Of a stretch of DNA of 64,000 bases, positions 1-8,533 are shown in pieces. The translations under genes were made by a program, and so were the position numbers. How positions within the stretch are numbered: position 1 is the stretch's first letter; every line of letters starts with the position of its first letter. This DNA is from Gammaproteobacteria bacterium (lineage in GTDB: Bacteria; Pseudomonadota; Gammaproteobacteria; Pseudomonadales; UBA5518): contig JADKDK010000006.1 of NCBI GenBank assembly GCA_016718385.1, positions 1 through 64,000 of the forward strand. The letters are read 5' to 3'. The notes beneath the pieces were generated by a model, which had not been told where the DNA came from, did no database searches, and saw nothing but the letters and a program-made list of their open reading frames with translations.

Positions 1-356
1 CGAGCCACGAAGGCCGCCACCTGCGCCTCCTCGCGCACATCGGCGCGCATGTAGGTGGCGTCGCCGCCGCTATCGCGGATCGCCTTCTCTACCTGTCTGC
101 CACGCTCCTCGCGCCGGCCACAGAAAAAGATTCGTGCACCCTCGCGGGCATAGGCGTGGGCGGTGGCCTCGCCGATACCGGAGGTGGCGCCGGTGATCAA
201 CACCACCTTGCCGGTAGCGGCGGCGCCATGGCGGCATCCGCGGTTCCCGGCGGTTGCGCAAAGGGCCGTAGCGCTCAAGGCAAGACCGGTGAGAGCGGCG
301 CCGACGATGAAATGGCGGCGGCTGGCGTCATCCGGGGATTCGGGACGATCGGACAT
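1..356 (-). CDS. Exported short-chain dehydrogenase (partial, C-terminus off window)
   Basis: Reading leftwards from the ATG at 356 (GAGGAAG seven bases upstream), the protein opens with a twin-arginine leader: SRRHFI at residues 12-17, a hydrophobic stretch 18-33 and a plausible A-T-A cleavage site ending at residue 36. A classical SDR Rossmann start follows, with TGATSGIG at 55-62 and an R-R pair after the second beta strand that suggests NADP(H) preference. The catalytic Tyr/Lys lie beyond the edge. SDRs are normally cytosolic, so a Tat leader implies export with bound cofactor. No internal start removes the leader. The SDR identity is firm; the substrate is unknown. Confidence 0.75.
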   Translation of the reverse strand, partial: MSDRPESPDDASRRHFIVGAALTGLALSATALCATAGNRGCRHGAAATGKVVLITGATSGIGEATAHAYAREGARIFFCGRREERGRQVEKAIRDSGGDATYMRADVREEAQVAAFVA

Positions 357-586
357 GGTGTTGCTTCCTCTTGCTGTCGTGGATGGCAAGTCTTACGACC
401 GCCGGGGAAGGGGCAGGTTCAATTCGTGGGTCCGAGGCGCGTAGCTGGTGGTCGTCGAGATCATCCGCCACCACGCCGCGATTCCCGGGCAGGATCATGG
501 CAGCGCTTTACGCGTTTCTGGGCGAGAAAGTAGGTTAGATTCGGTCAGGAAGGGGTTTCATTCTTCTTTTGACGGGAGCGATGGAT

Positions 587-1408
587 ATGGACTTGCAGTG
601 CCTCGATCACGTCCACTTCTCGGTGCCGGACCTTGCGCGGGCGAAGCGGATCTTCGGCCCTTTCCTGAACGGCCATTTCACCGATGACTACGGCGGCCCC
701 GAGGTGAACGCCTTTGGCGTCTGGAACACTAGCGGCGGTGACTTCATCGAGGTTGTCGACCCCGGGAAGCCCGTCTTCGGCGGATCGACGATTCCGACGC
801 ACGGCATCCTCTCCGTCTCATTCCGGGTCGCCGCGATCGATGCAGGCATCGCGCAGGCGCGAGAGCTCGGGCTCGTGCTGCGCAGCCGCATCGGCAGCGA
901 GGATATCGGCCTGGGGAAGAACGTGGTCCAGGCGCAGTTCCTCGCCGAACCAGTCTCCGGGCTCTCGCTCGAACTGATCGAGCACCAGCTTCCCGGCGAA
1001 TACGTATCGCTCACCGATGCCGCGGTCGACCACGTCGAGTTCGGGGTCGCCCGCAATGTCGCGTTCGATCGAGCGGTCGGCGCGCTCGAGCGGATCCTCG
1101 GCTCCGCCTTCGAAGCCGAGGGGATCGATTCCGAGCGCGGCCTGCGCAGCCGTCTGCATCGGCGTCTCGGCATCCGGCTGACTTCGCCGCTCGCCGAGGG
1201 CGCCAATGGACGGACTGCGACGGGCGACTGGCGCCCTGGCCTGCGGGCCATCGCGTTTCGCTGCGCCGACGTCGAGAGCGCAGTCGCGTCGGCGCGGAGC
1301 GCGGGGCTCGTCGTCGCCCGACGCTTCAGTTCAGAAGCTCTGCATGAAATCGACTTCGAGCCCTGGGCGAACACGATCGTGCGGCTCGTCGGGCGCGGCG
1401 GCGACTGA
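587..1408 (+). CDS. VOC/glyoxalase-fold protein, two domains
   Basis: 273-residue protein with two consecutive vicinal-oxygen-chelate units, each opening with the typical D-H-V-x-F strand (LDHVHFSVPDL near residue 5; VDHVEFGVARN near residue 146). The family includes metal-dependent dioxygenases, isomerases and lyases; the second domain looks more degenerate. I chose the ATG at 587 because GGGAG lies eight bases upstream; the ATG at 581 is only two bases from it. The gene stands alone on the plus strand, and its stop touches a transposase remnant on the other strand. The substrate is not predictable. Confidence 0.75.
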   Translation: MDLQCLDHVHFSVPDLARAKRIFGPFLNGHFTDDYGGPEVNAFGVWNTSGGDFIEVVDPGKPVFGGSTIPTHGILSVSFRVAAIDAGIAQARELGLVLRSRIGSEDIGLGKNVVQAQFLAEPVSGLSLELIEHQLPGEYVSLTDAAVDHVEFGVARNVAFDRAVGALERILGSAFEAEGIDSERGLRSRLHRRLGIRLTSPLAEGANGRTATGDWRPGLRAIAFRCADVESAVASARSAGLVVARRFSSEALHEIDFEPWANTIVRLVGRGGD

Positions 1409-1533
1409 AAGCTGTCGTGGATCAGAGGTACATCGGGGCCGGGCGGCACGTTCCTGTCGATATGACCGAGGATGGGGAGGAATTCCTGGTGCCGATGACC
1501 CTGCTCGCAGGCAGTCACCGCGTGCTCACCAGA
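1405..1533 (-). pseudogene. IS630-family transposase remnant
   Basis: About 42 codons on the minus strand keep the recognisable run G-H-R-H-Q-E-F-L ... I-D-R-N-V-P-P-G ... D-V-P-L-I-H-D-S. This matches the IS630/Tc1-type DDE transposase segment that normally reads HRHQEFL, then a VP-x-x-LDVHLI stretch and the catalytic D-N-Y. Here the DNY has decayed to HDS. Nothing upstream or downstream of the scrap is recognisable, and no terminal inverted repeats are visible. It is wedged between two convergent genes and marks a past insertion. Confidence 0.6.
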
Positions 1534-2704
1534 AGGAGTCTTTCGCGTCCAGCCCGAGGCGTTCGTTGCTGCCGACCATGACGGGCTGCCAGTTGCCCCA
1601 GCCCGTGCCGCCGCCGACCGGGTCACTTATGCGCACCACGGTGTCGCGGATCTGGTGCAGCCGTTTCGCACTCTCCAGCGTGCTGCAGTCGAGAATGCGT
1701 TCGCCATCGGTATGCAGCTTGCCGCGCCAGCCGCCGTGGTAGTGGCCGTCGAAGCCGAAGTAGAGTCCGGCACCCAGGTGGAAGCCGGTGTCCGACAGCA
1801 CCTCGATGGTCATCGGGCGCACGGAACCATCGGCCATGCGGCAGACGATCCGGCCGCCGAGGAAGCGGCGGTTGACCGGGTGGTAGTCGAGCTCGGGTTC
1901 GATGTCGACGATGCGCTCGATGCGCCCGTCGGGATATTCGATCGCCGACATCACCGAGCGCGTGCGCGTGCTCGGCGTGTCGAACTGGTTGAAGCTGAGG
2001 AAGATCGCGTAGTGGCTGCCATCCGCGCGTTCGAGGTAGGTCGGACTCCAGAAGAACTCGTAGTCCGCGTGCACCCCGGCGCCCGGTGGTTCGGCATCGG
2101 GGAGCGGATGACCGACGCCGTAGCGCACGCCCCACGAGTGGTCGCGGGTGCAGACCCACGAGTCCGGGGTGATCGCGGTGCGTACCCCGTCGATCTCGAT
2201 CCAGCCCGAGGCCACCCCGGTCTGGTGATAACGCACCAGTTCCGTCATCACGCGGTAGCCCTGGCGGATGTGGGTGCGGTCCTCGAAGCGCGCCGGGATG
2301 CGGTGCTCGAACAGGCAGTCGAAGGCGATCGGTTGCACCGCGTTCGGTTCCAGCACGAAGCGCACCTTCTGCAGCGGTTCGACGACCTCGTAGCGGATCG
2401 GACCGATCACGGTGAGGTTGGGTTCCGGCGCGAGCTCGCGGCTGGCGCGCACCGTGATCTGCTCCTTGCCGCGCGAGATGCCCGCGTAGGCGTCCATCAC
2501 GTTGCGGTTGGTGTACTTGCCGAGCCCGAAGCCGAGCTGCAGGCTGCCGTCGCGCGCCATCGCCATCGCGCAGACCTTCTCGGTCCACGAGGGGTCGGTG
2601 CTGCCGACGCAGGCGAAGGAATCCATGACCTGGTGGCAGAACTGCTCGTCGGCCTCGATCAGGGGGCCGACGGGATTGCTGCCCGGACTAACGGTATTGT
2701 CCAC
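1526..2704 (-). CDS. Uncharacterised calycin-like protein (DUF7064/DUF7065-type)
   Basis: 392 residues from a GTG at 2704 with AAGGAG seven bases upstream; the frame stays open further upstream but without a better start. The C-terminal half carries the motif T-R-D-H-S-W-G-V-R and E-F-F-W-S-P, followed by many short beta strands, as in lipocalin-like DUF7064/AttH-type proteins found in hydrocarbon and terpenoid catabolic clusters. No catalytic motif is known to me. It is the last gene of the molybdoenzyme operon, 90 bases after the phosphotransferase. A decayed copy of this same phosphotransferase plus calycin pair lies at 32215-33656, so the two genes travel together. The family name comes from memory and needs a profile search. 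Confidence 0.6.
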   Translation of the reverse strand: MDNTVSPGSNPVGPLIEADEQFCHQVMDSFACVGSTDPSWTEKVCAMAMARDGSLQLGFGLGKYTNRNVMDAYAGISRGKEQITVRASRELAPEPNLTVIGPIRYEVVEPLQKVRFVLEPNAVQPIAFDCLFEHRIPARFEDRTHIRQGYRVMTELVRYHQTGVASGWIEIDGVRTAITPDSWVCTRDHSWGVRYGVGHPLPDAEPPGAGVHADYEFFWSPTYLERADGSHYAIFLSFNQFDTPSTRTRSVMSAIEYPDGRIERIVDIEPELDYHPVNRRFLGGRIVCRMADGSVRPMTIEVLSDTGFHLGAGLYFGFDGHYHGGWRGKLHTDGERILDCSTLESAKRLHQIRDTVVRISDPVGGGTGWGNWQPVMVGSNERLGLDAKDSFW

Positions 2705-2794
2705 TGCGTGGCTCCTTCTCTTTTCAAACGGGTGGGATTTCAGCCCAACGCGGGCATGTCCGGCCGGAGACGGACCCACACATCCGCCTCGACG

Positions 2795-3934
2795 TCAGGC
2801 CCACACCTCGCGGTCACCGGACACGACCTGCCCGATCAGGCGACGGCTGTAGAGATATTCGTCGGTGCTCGCGGGGCGCTCCATTTCACCGAACAGGATG
2901 CGGCGCTGCGAGAGGCGGATCTCGACCACCGCCTGCTGCAGCAGCGCATAGCTGATGTACCAATCGATGTCGTGCAGTCGGGCGCCGGTCAGTCGCTCGT
3001 AGGCCGCGACGACCTCGTCGCGGCGCAGGAAGCCGGGCATCGCGTCGATACCTGCCATCAACTGGGCCACGTGGCGGAAATACCGGTGGAAGAAAACCAG
3101 GTAGCCCACGTCCATCTCGCGCGGCCCCAGCATCGCCAGTTCCCAGTCGAGCACCCCGACGATGCGGAAATCGCGCCACAGTGCGTTTGCAGGTCGGGCA
3201 TCACCCCAGCTGAGGACCGCTTCACCCTCCGATGCCGGCCAATGCGCTTGCAGCCAGTCGAATAGCCGCTCCACGGGTGGGAAGCGCATGCCGCCGCGAC
3301 CCCACTCGTAGAGCGCGCGTTCACGGGCGAAATGCCGCCTGAGCGGTGTCTCGCCGGGCAGGACGATCTGCAGGAACGCGGTTTCCTCCGCGCTCGCCTC
3401 GATGCCGTGGACTCCCGCCAGCACACGCAGGAGTTCCTGCTGCACCGTGTCCTGCTGCGCCGCCGTCGCCCCGGCGAGCCAGCCGCCGAAGACGTAGGGA
3501 GGGTTGTCGGGAACCATCTCGCCGTCGATATGCTCCATCACGAAGAAGGGTGCGCCGAGCGCCTCGCTGCCACGTTCCTGCCACGGCACCCTCGGCACCG
3601 CAATGTCGCTCCTGCTGCCGACGAGGCGCATCACCCCGACCTGCATGTCGAAGTCGTAGCGCGGAAACAGCGGGAACGCATCTGCGGGCGGCGGCAAGCG
3701 CGCGACGAACCGGCCGCTGCGTTCGGCACCGTTCGCGCGCCAGCGCATGTCGAAGAGCAGCGTCTCGCTGGACATGCCGGCCTTGCCGGGGCTGACCAGC
3801 GGCGAAAGACGCGGATTGCTTTCCGGGCCCAGCGTTTGCGCGAACCACGCGCCAAGTCGCGCGTGGAGTTCGGCCCGATCGCGGTTGGAGGTGCGCATCC
3901 GGGCGGGATCCACGGTGGGCCGCTGCCGGGTCAT
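2795..3934 (-). CDS. Phosphotransferase family protein (APH/choline-kinase fold)
   Basis: 379 residues with the aminoglycoside-phosphotransferase (PF01636) layout: an N-lobe with SPGKAGMSSETLLF, the hinge FFVMEHIDGEMV, the catalytic loop S-W-G-D-A-R-P-A-N and the metal site V-L-D-W-E-L-A. Trp stands where the Brenner-motif His usually is; the pseudogene copy at 32.9 kb has the same Trp, so this is a family trait rather than damage. Relatives in catabolic clusters often sit near acyl-CoA metabolism genes, with unknown substrates. The ATG at 3934 overlaps the TorD stop by four bases (ATGA), implying translational coupling to the molybdoenzyme chaperone. Confidence 0.8.
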   Translation of the reverse strand: MTRQRPTVDPARMRTSNRDRAELHARLGAWFAQTLGPESNPRLSPLVSPGKAGMSSETLLFDMRWRANGAERSGRFVARLPPPADAFPLFPRYDFDMQVGVMRLVGSRSDIAVPRVPWQERGSEALGAPFFVMEHIDGEMVPDNPPYVFGGWLAGATAAQQDTVQQELLRVLAGVHGIEASAEETAFLQIVLPGETPLRRHFARERALYEWGRGGMRFPPVERLFDWLQAHWPASEGEAVLSWGDARPANALWRDFRIVGVLDWELAMLGPREMDVGYLVFFHRYFRHVAQLMAGIDAMPGFLRRDEVVAAYERLTGARLHDIDWYISYALLQQAVVEIRLSQRRILFGEMERPASTDEYLYSRRLIGQVVSGDREVWA

Positions 3935-4587
3935 AAAGACCCGATCGGCTCTCCCGGGCGCGCCGCCTCCGCGCGCAGGAAACGCTCCAGCAACCCGACG
4001 AGCTCGAGGAAGAAACGCGGAGACCCGTGCGTCGTCAGCCGGGAGCGCAGCACCGGGACCCACGCGAGCGGGTGACGCGTGATGAAATCGCGCTGCGCGC
4101 GCATCAGGCCCTCGGTGCCCTCGCCCGCGGCAGCGAGTGCGGCTTCCTGGTATGCAAGGTAGTGCAGGAACTCCAGCTCGGTCAGGAGGTGATCGGGCTC
4201 CTCGCGCTGCCCCTCGGACAGCGACAGGCCGAAGAAGTCGTAGAAACGCACCAGATCCTCGGTCGCCTCCATGCCGGCGCTGCCGTAGCAACGGCCCTCC
4301 AGGGGGCAGCACGGCCCGTTTTCGCCGGCAGCAAAGAGACGCGTGAACTCGACCGGCAGGAACTCGTCGTCCGCGCCGCAATCCTGCAACGCGGCCCAGT
4401 CCACTCCCTTGGGCAGTTCAGGGTCGACTGCGCCCAGCAACTGGCGCAGGGCGCCCGCCAGCGCGCCCGATCGTATCGCCTCCATCCCTTCACGATCCGG
4501 GTACGCAAACGCGGCGGCGAAGGCCGCGTAGACGAGGCTGCGCGAGGCGTCGGCTGCGGGGTATGCCGGTGTCCCGACCGCATTCAT
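3931..4587 (-). CDS. TorD/EbdD-type chaperone for the molybdoenzyme
   Basis: 218-residue, mostly alpha-helical protein of the TorD/DmsD/NarJ family. Signatures are E-F-T-R-L-F followed by G-P-C-C-P-L-E (about residues 80-96) and P-D-H-L-L-T-E-L-E-F-L in the second half. Such chaperones bind the apo-alpha subunit and its Tat leader until the Mo cofactor is inserted. The start overlaps the alpha-subunit stop by four bases (ATGA at 4584-4587), and its own stop overlaps the phosphotransferase start in the same way. Position and family together make it the dedicated delta subunit of this operon. Confidence 0.88.
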   Translation of the reverse strand: MNAVGTPAYPAADASRSLVYAAFAAAFAYPDREGMEAIRSGALAGALRQLLGAVDPELPKGVDWAALQDCGADDEFLPVEFTRLFAAGENGPCCPLEGRCYGSAGMEATEDLVRFYDFFGLSLSEGQREEPDHLLTELEFLHYLAYQEAALAAAGEGTEGLMRAQRDFITRHPLAWVPVLRSRLTTHGSPRFFLELVGLLERFLRAEAARPGEPIGSL

Positions 4588-7451
4588 GCCACGTGCTTCT
4601 TCATCTCGACGCGGGTATCCCGGTCGTTCCCGGTGAACTCGTACCAGCCGACCTCGTTCTGCAGATGACCGTGCTTGCCCGCCAACTGCGTCACTTTCAC
4701 CGGGCTCGCGGAAACCGAGTCGTTGCTCTTGCCGGTCAGGAACTGGTTGGCCAGCCAGGCGTGGTAGATGTGCACCTGTCCGGGTCGCATGCCCGGCGTC
4801 AGTTTCACGCGCGCCACGAACTCGCCGACGTCGTTGTGGAACGCGGCGAAATCATGGTCGCCGATGCCGCGGCGGGCGGCATCGTCCGGGTTCACGAAGA
4901 CCACCGGCTCGCCGCGTTGCAGGCGCAAGAGCAGGTCGAGATCACGCCACATGGTGTGGATGCTCCAGCGCGTATGGCCGCAGGTCATGGTGAGCGGATA
5001 CGCGCCACCGGACTGCGGAGGTTCCTTGTGCACCGGGAATTCCTCCCCGACCTCGATGAAGAACGGGTGGTCCACGTAGAACTGCTGGCGCCCCGTGGCC
5101 GTGGGCCACGCCATCTTCTTCACCACCATGTCCTGGTAAGGCAACAGGGGTTCGTCGATGCGGTAATCGCTCGTACCGCACCACATCTTGCCCAGCTGGC
5201 TGACGCCGGTGTAGCGCATGGCGCCCTTGTTCGCGCGCAAGCCCTCCAGCGTGATCCCGCGCGTCGCCGGCGACAGCGCGAGGATCATGCGCATGAGCTT
5301 CTCGTCCTCGCGCGGCCCGATGCGGTTCTTGTCGCTGAAGCGCCAGTACGCCCTGGACAGGTCGTAGGGCACGCCGCGATAGGTCCGCACCTCGGTCACC
5401 TTGCGCCGCGCGGCCTCGGCGCTCACGCGCTCCATCAGCAGCGAGAGGATCTCCCAGTCCGCTTTCGCCTCGCCCAGCGGCTCGACCACCTTGTCACCGA
5501 GATGCAGATACGGCGGAAACGCGATCGAGTATTTGAAGCCCAGCTTCTCGTAGGGCCCGGCCGTGGGCAGCAGGATGTCGGAATGCCGCGCGGTGTCGTC
5601 CATGCGCAGCGTGATGTCCACGACCAGCTTCGCGGTCCTGAACAGCGTGTTCTCCAGCTGGTCGCCCATGCGCCGATGGCGGAACGGGTTGCCGAACATG
5701 TTGAAGATGATGTCGGGGTTCCCGAGCTCCGGACCCGGCACATTGTGGATCTGGCCCGAGGCGATCGCTTCCTCGAGGAACTGCGCGGGCGTGCGCGGCA
5801 ACGTGGGGTCGTTGTAGGCAGGGTTTAGCTGCGCGTCGCGGGTGCCGCCGTTCATCAGCATCATCATGGACCCGGAGATATACGCCGGGCTCGCCGCCTG
5901 CTGCTTGCCGACCTCCGCCAGCGCGCCCCAGATGGCCGCGGGATCGTCCGGCGTCAGATCGCTCGGATGATCCACGAACGCGGCGAGCATCTTGCCGTCG
6001 AGCTCGAAGAACGTCATTTCCTGCCAGCCGCCACCCGCGCGGCCGTTGTTGCCGGTGAGCGCCGCCATCAGGATCTGCGAGCGCTGCACCAGGTCACCGT
6101 GCAATATCTTGCCCGCAGCGGCACCGGCATAGATCATCGCCGATTTCGCGGTGGCGAATTCGCGCGCGAAGCGCTGGATGACATTGGCATGCACGCCGGT
6201 GATCTTCGCCGCACTCGCGAGATCGTAGGCCGCGAGCTTGTCGCGCATGATCGAGAAGCCGCTGCGCAATTCCACCTCGGCGCCCGAGAGCAGGGTCGCG
6301 GTAGCGCCCTGCGGCTCCAGCACCGGGTGGTCGTCCGGCGCCAGCTTCAGCGTCCGCTGTTCCGCGGCCACCGCCATGGAACTGTTCGACCACACCACCC
6401 GCTGTTTCTTCCCGTCCCACCAGCCGAAACACTCCTGTCGTCCGCCGGCCACCACGTCGGCCTCGCGCAGGAACTGGCGCGTGTCGGTGCGCACCAGCAG
6501 CGGCAGGTCGGTCTGCTCGATGATGTACGGCACATCGTGGAGATCCTCGTCGACGATCACCTTGCAGGCCGCGAGCGCCAGCGCCGCGTCGGTGCCGGGC
6601 CGCGGGGAGATCCACAGGTCGGCGTGGATGGCGGTGGGATTGAAGTCCGGCGTGATCGAGACGATCCGCGCGCCGCGATAGCGCGCCTCCGAAATGAAGT
6701 GGGCGTCGGGAATGCGCGTGGATACCGGGTTGCCGAACCAGTTGACGAAATAATCGGTACGGAACCAATCATCCGACGACGCGCCCGGCACCGGCATGCC
6801 CAGCGTGGTGGTCGCGCCGGTCATCAGGTCGCCGACGCCGGCGAAGTTCTCGGTGACGGGTATGCCCAGCTGGTTGAAGAAGCGCACCATCGCGATCCAG
6901 CTCGGACCGAAGTCGGAGTTGTTGCCGTTCTCGCAATAGGCACCTGCGCCGCCGCGGGTGGACAGTGTATCGACCAGCGCCGTGGCGATCTCGTCCAGCG
7001 CCTCGTCCCAGGTGATCCGCTTCCAGCGGTTCTCGCCCCTCGCCCCGACGCGCTTGAGCGGATAGCGCACCCGGGCCGGGCTGCGATAGAGCGCAGCGGC
7101 CGATGCGCCCTTCTGGCATCCGCGCGGACTGTAATCCGGCACGCTCGCATTGGTTTGCGTGTAGGGCGCCGCCTGCTCCTCGCGCCACACGATGCCGTCG
7201 CGCACGTACAGGTTCCAGGAGCAGCCACCGCTCGCGCAGTTGTTGCAGGAGTGCGTTCCCACTCCCACGCGGTCCCAACTCCATTTCTTGCGGTAGACGT
7301 CCCGGTAGTTCCGGTACTCCCGCGCGCCCGGCGGCAGGCGCGCGTCGGCGAAAGCGGGCTTCAGGTTGTGCAGATCCAGCAGCAGCGTGGCCGCGCCCGC
7401 CGCCGCGCCCTGAAGGAAACTGCGCCGGCTGATACCGAATGAAGATCGCAT
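4584..7451 (-). CDS. Periplasmic type II DMSO-reductase-family molybdoenzyme, alpha subunit (EbdA-like)
   Basis: 955 residues with a Tat leader (SRRSFLQG, residues 8-15). The FS0 cluster segment is H67-S-C69-N-N-C72-A-S-G-G-C77, with the last ligand C112 in S-P-R-G-C-Q-K-G. The probable Mo-ligating Asp is D208 in G-V-G-D. The C-terminal dinucleotide-binding domain carries TCGHTRWSIHTMWRD. Known relatives with the PRGCQKG signature are ethylbenzene, p-cymene and steroid C25 dehydrogenases, DMS dehydrogenase and the nitrate, selenate and perchlorate enzymes. In a catabolic setting, anaerobic-type hydroxylation of a hydrocarbon or steroid side chain is the likeliest role, but the substrate is inference. 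The beta gene is 30 bases upstream. Confidence 0.88.
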   Translation of the reverse strand: MRSSFGISRRSFLQGAAAGAATLLLDLHNLKPAFADARLPPGAREYRNYRDVYRKKWSWDRVGVGTHSCNNCASGGCSWNLYVRDGIVWREEQAAPYTQTNASVPDYSPRGCQKGASAAALYRSPARVRYPLKRVGARGENRWKRITWDEALDEIATALVDTLSTRGGAGAYCENGNNSDFGPSWIAMVRFFNQLGIPVTENFAGVGDLMTGATTTLGMPVPGASSDDWFRTDYFVNWFGNPVSTRIPDAHFISEARYRGARIVSITPDFNPTAIHADLWISPRPGTDAALALAACKVIVDEDLHDVPYIIEQTDLPLLVRTDTRQFLREADVVAGGRQECFGWWDGKKQRVVWSNSSMAVAAEQRTLKLAPDDHPVLEPQGATATLLSGAEVELRSGFSIMRDKLAAYDLASAAKITGVHANVIQRFAREFATAKSAMIYAGAAAGKILHGDLVQRSQILMAALTGNNGRAGGGWQEMTFFELDGKMLAAFVDHPSDLTPDDPAAIWGALAEVGKQQAASPAYISGSMMMLMNGGTRDAQLNPAYNDPTLPRTPAQFLEEAIASGQIHNVPGPELGNPDIIFNMFGNPFRHRRMGDQLENTLFRTAKLVVDITLRMDDTARHSDILLPTAGPYEKLGFKYSIAFPPYLHLGDKVVEPLGEAKADWEILSLLMERVSAEAARRKVTEVRTYRGVPYDLSRAYWRFSDKNRIGPREDEKLMRMILALSPATRGITLEGLRANKGAMRYTGVSQLGKMWCGTSDYRIDEPLLPYQDMVVKKMAWPTATGRQQFYVDHPFFIEVGEEFPVHKEPPQSGGAYPLTMTCGHTRWSIHTMWRDLDLLLRLQRGEPVVFVNPDDAARRGIGDHDFAAFHNDVGEFVARVKLTPGMRPGQVHIYHAWLANQFLTGKSNDSVSASPVKVTQLAGKHGHLQNEVGWYEFTGNDRDTRVEMKKHVA

Positions 7452-7481
7452 CGATTCTCTCCTTCGAGACGTCGCGCGCCT

Positions 7482-8519
7482 CTATTCGACCCAGCGCACG
7501 ACCGATGCCGCCGCGGGATCCTGGTCGAAGCCGCCGAACATGTCCTTCCATTCGTAGGCGATCAGCAACTCCATCAGCTCCGAGCTGCCGGTGAGGCGCA
7601 TCTTCTCGCGTTCGGCCTTGACCGTGGCCAGCGCATCCAGAACCTTCGGGCCGAAGAGACCCACGAGGTATTCATCGGGAATGCGCGGCGTGTTGTCGTC
7701 GATATCGCCATCGGTACCGAAGCTGGCCGGACCGATCGGCGGCACGTAGAACACGTTCGGTTCAGTGCCGTATTCGGGGTGCAGGGGCAGCGCCACTTTC
7801 CACTTGTCCACCAGCTTGTGGATGGGTGCCTCGGGATCATCGCGATAGCCCACGAAGCGCACCCGGCCCGGGCACTGACGCGCGCAGGCCGGCGCTACGC
7901 CGGCGTCGATGCGGGGAAAACAGAAGATGCATTTCTGCGCGACTTTCTTCTGGTGGTTGAAGTAGATTTTCTTGTACGGGCAGGCCGCCTGGCAGAAACG
8001 GTAGCCGCGGCAGCGGTCCTCGTCGACCGTGACGATGCCGTCCTCCTCGCGTTTCTCGATGGCCTGGCGCGGACAGGCTTCCTTGCATGCCGGATGGGTG
8101 CAGTGATTGCAGATGCGCGGCAGGTAGAAGTGGAAGGAATTGGGGAATGCGCCGCCACCCTCGTCCTCGTCCCAGTTCGGGCCCCATTGCGGCGCCTCGC
8201 CCTGGATCTCCAGGCGCGCGCTACCGCCCTTGCCCCCGTGGTAGAGCTCGTCGTGGTTGAAGTTCCACGCCTCGCCGAAATCCTTGCGACCCGGCAGCTG
8301 GCCGGGCCTGGCGTTGCCGCTGGCATCGAAGCCACCGCCCATCGCCTCCCAGTTCTTTGGCGTGCCCTTGCCGGGGACGGTATTGACGGTGTTGAACCAC
8401 ATGTAGTCCATGCCTTCGCCCTGGGTCCACAGCGTCTTGCACGCCACGGTGCAGGTGTGGCATCCGAGACACTTGTTCAGGTCCATCACCATCGCGAGCT
8501 GGCGTTTGCTTGCGTTCAT
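7482..8519 (-). CDS. Iron-sulfur beta subunit of the EbdABC-like molybdoenzyme
   Basis: 345 residues of the NarH/EbdB type, carrying electrons from the alpha-subunit cluster to the gamma-subunit haem. Four Cys groups are visible: C17-C20-C23-C27; C137-C140-C145-C149; C170-C176-C180; and C197-C200-C212-C216. In the third group Y173 replaces one Cys (C-R-G-Y-R-F-C), the position held by Trp in NarH, so one cluster should be 3Fe-4S. There is no leader; export would be by hitch-hiking with alpha. The ATG at 8519 has GGGGAG eight bases upstream. It lies 14 bases after the gamma gene. Confidence 0.9.
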   Translation of the reverse strand: MNASKRQLAMVMDLNKCLGCHTCTVACKTLWTQGEGMDYMWFNTVNTVPGKGTPKNWEAMGGGFDASGNARPGQLPGRKDFGEAWNFNHDELYHGGKGGSARLEIQGEAPQWGPNWDEDEGGGAFPNSFHFYLPRICNHCTHPACKEACPRQAIEKREEDGIVTVDEDRCRGYRFCQAACPYKKIYFNHQKKVAQKCIFCFPRIDAGVAPACARQCPGRVRFVGYRDDPEAPIHKLVDKWKVALPLHPEYGTEPNVFYVPPIGPASFGTDGDIDDNTPRIPDEYLVGLFGPKVLDALATVKAEREKMRLTGSSELMELLIAYEWKDMFGGFDQDPAAASVVRWVE

Positions 8520-8533
8520 GTCTTTCTCCCCGA

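Noticed and set aside
4563..7442. Long plus-strand frames opposite the molybdoenzyme alpha gene
   Set aside because: Arg/His/Ala-rich text without motifs; the minus-strand frame has a Tat leader and Fe-S and cofactor motifs.
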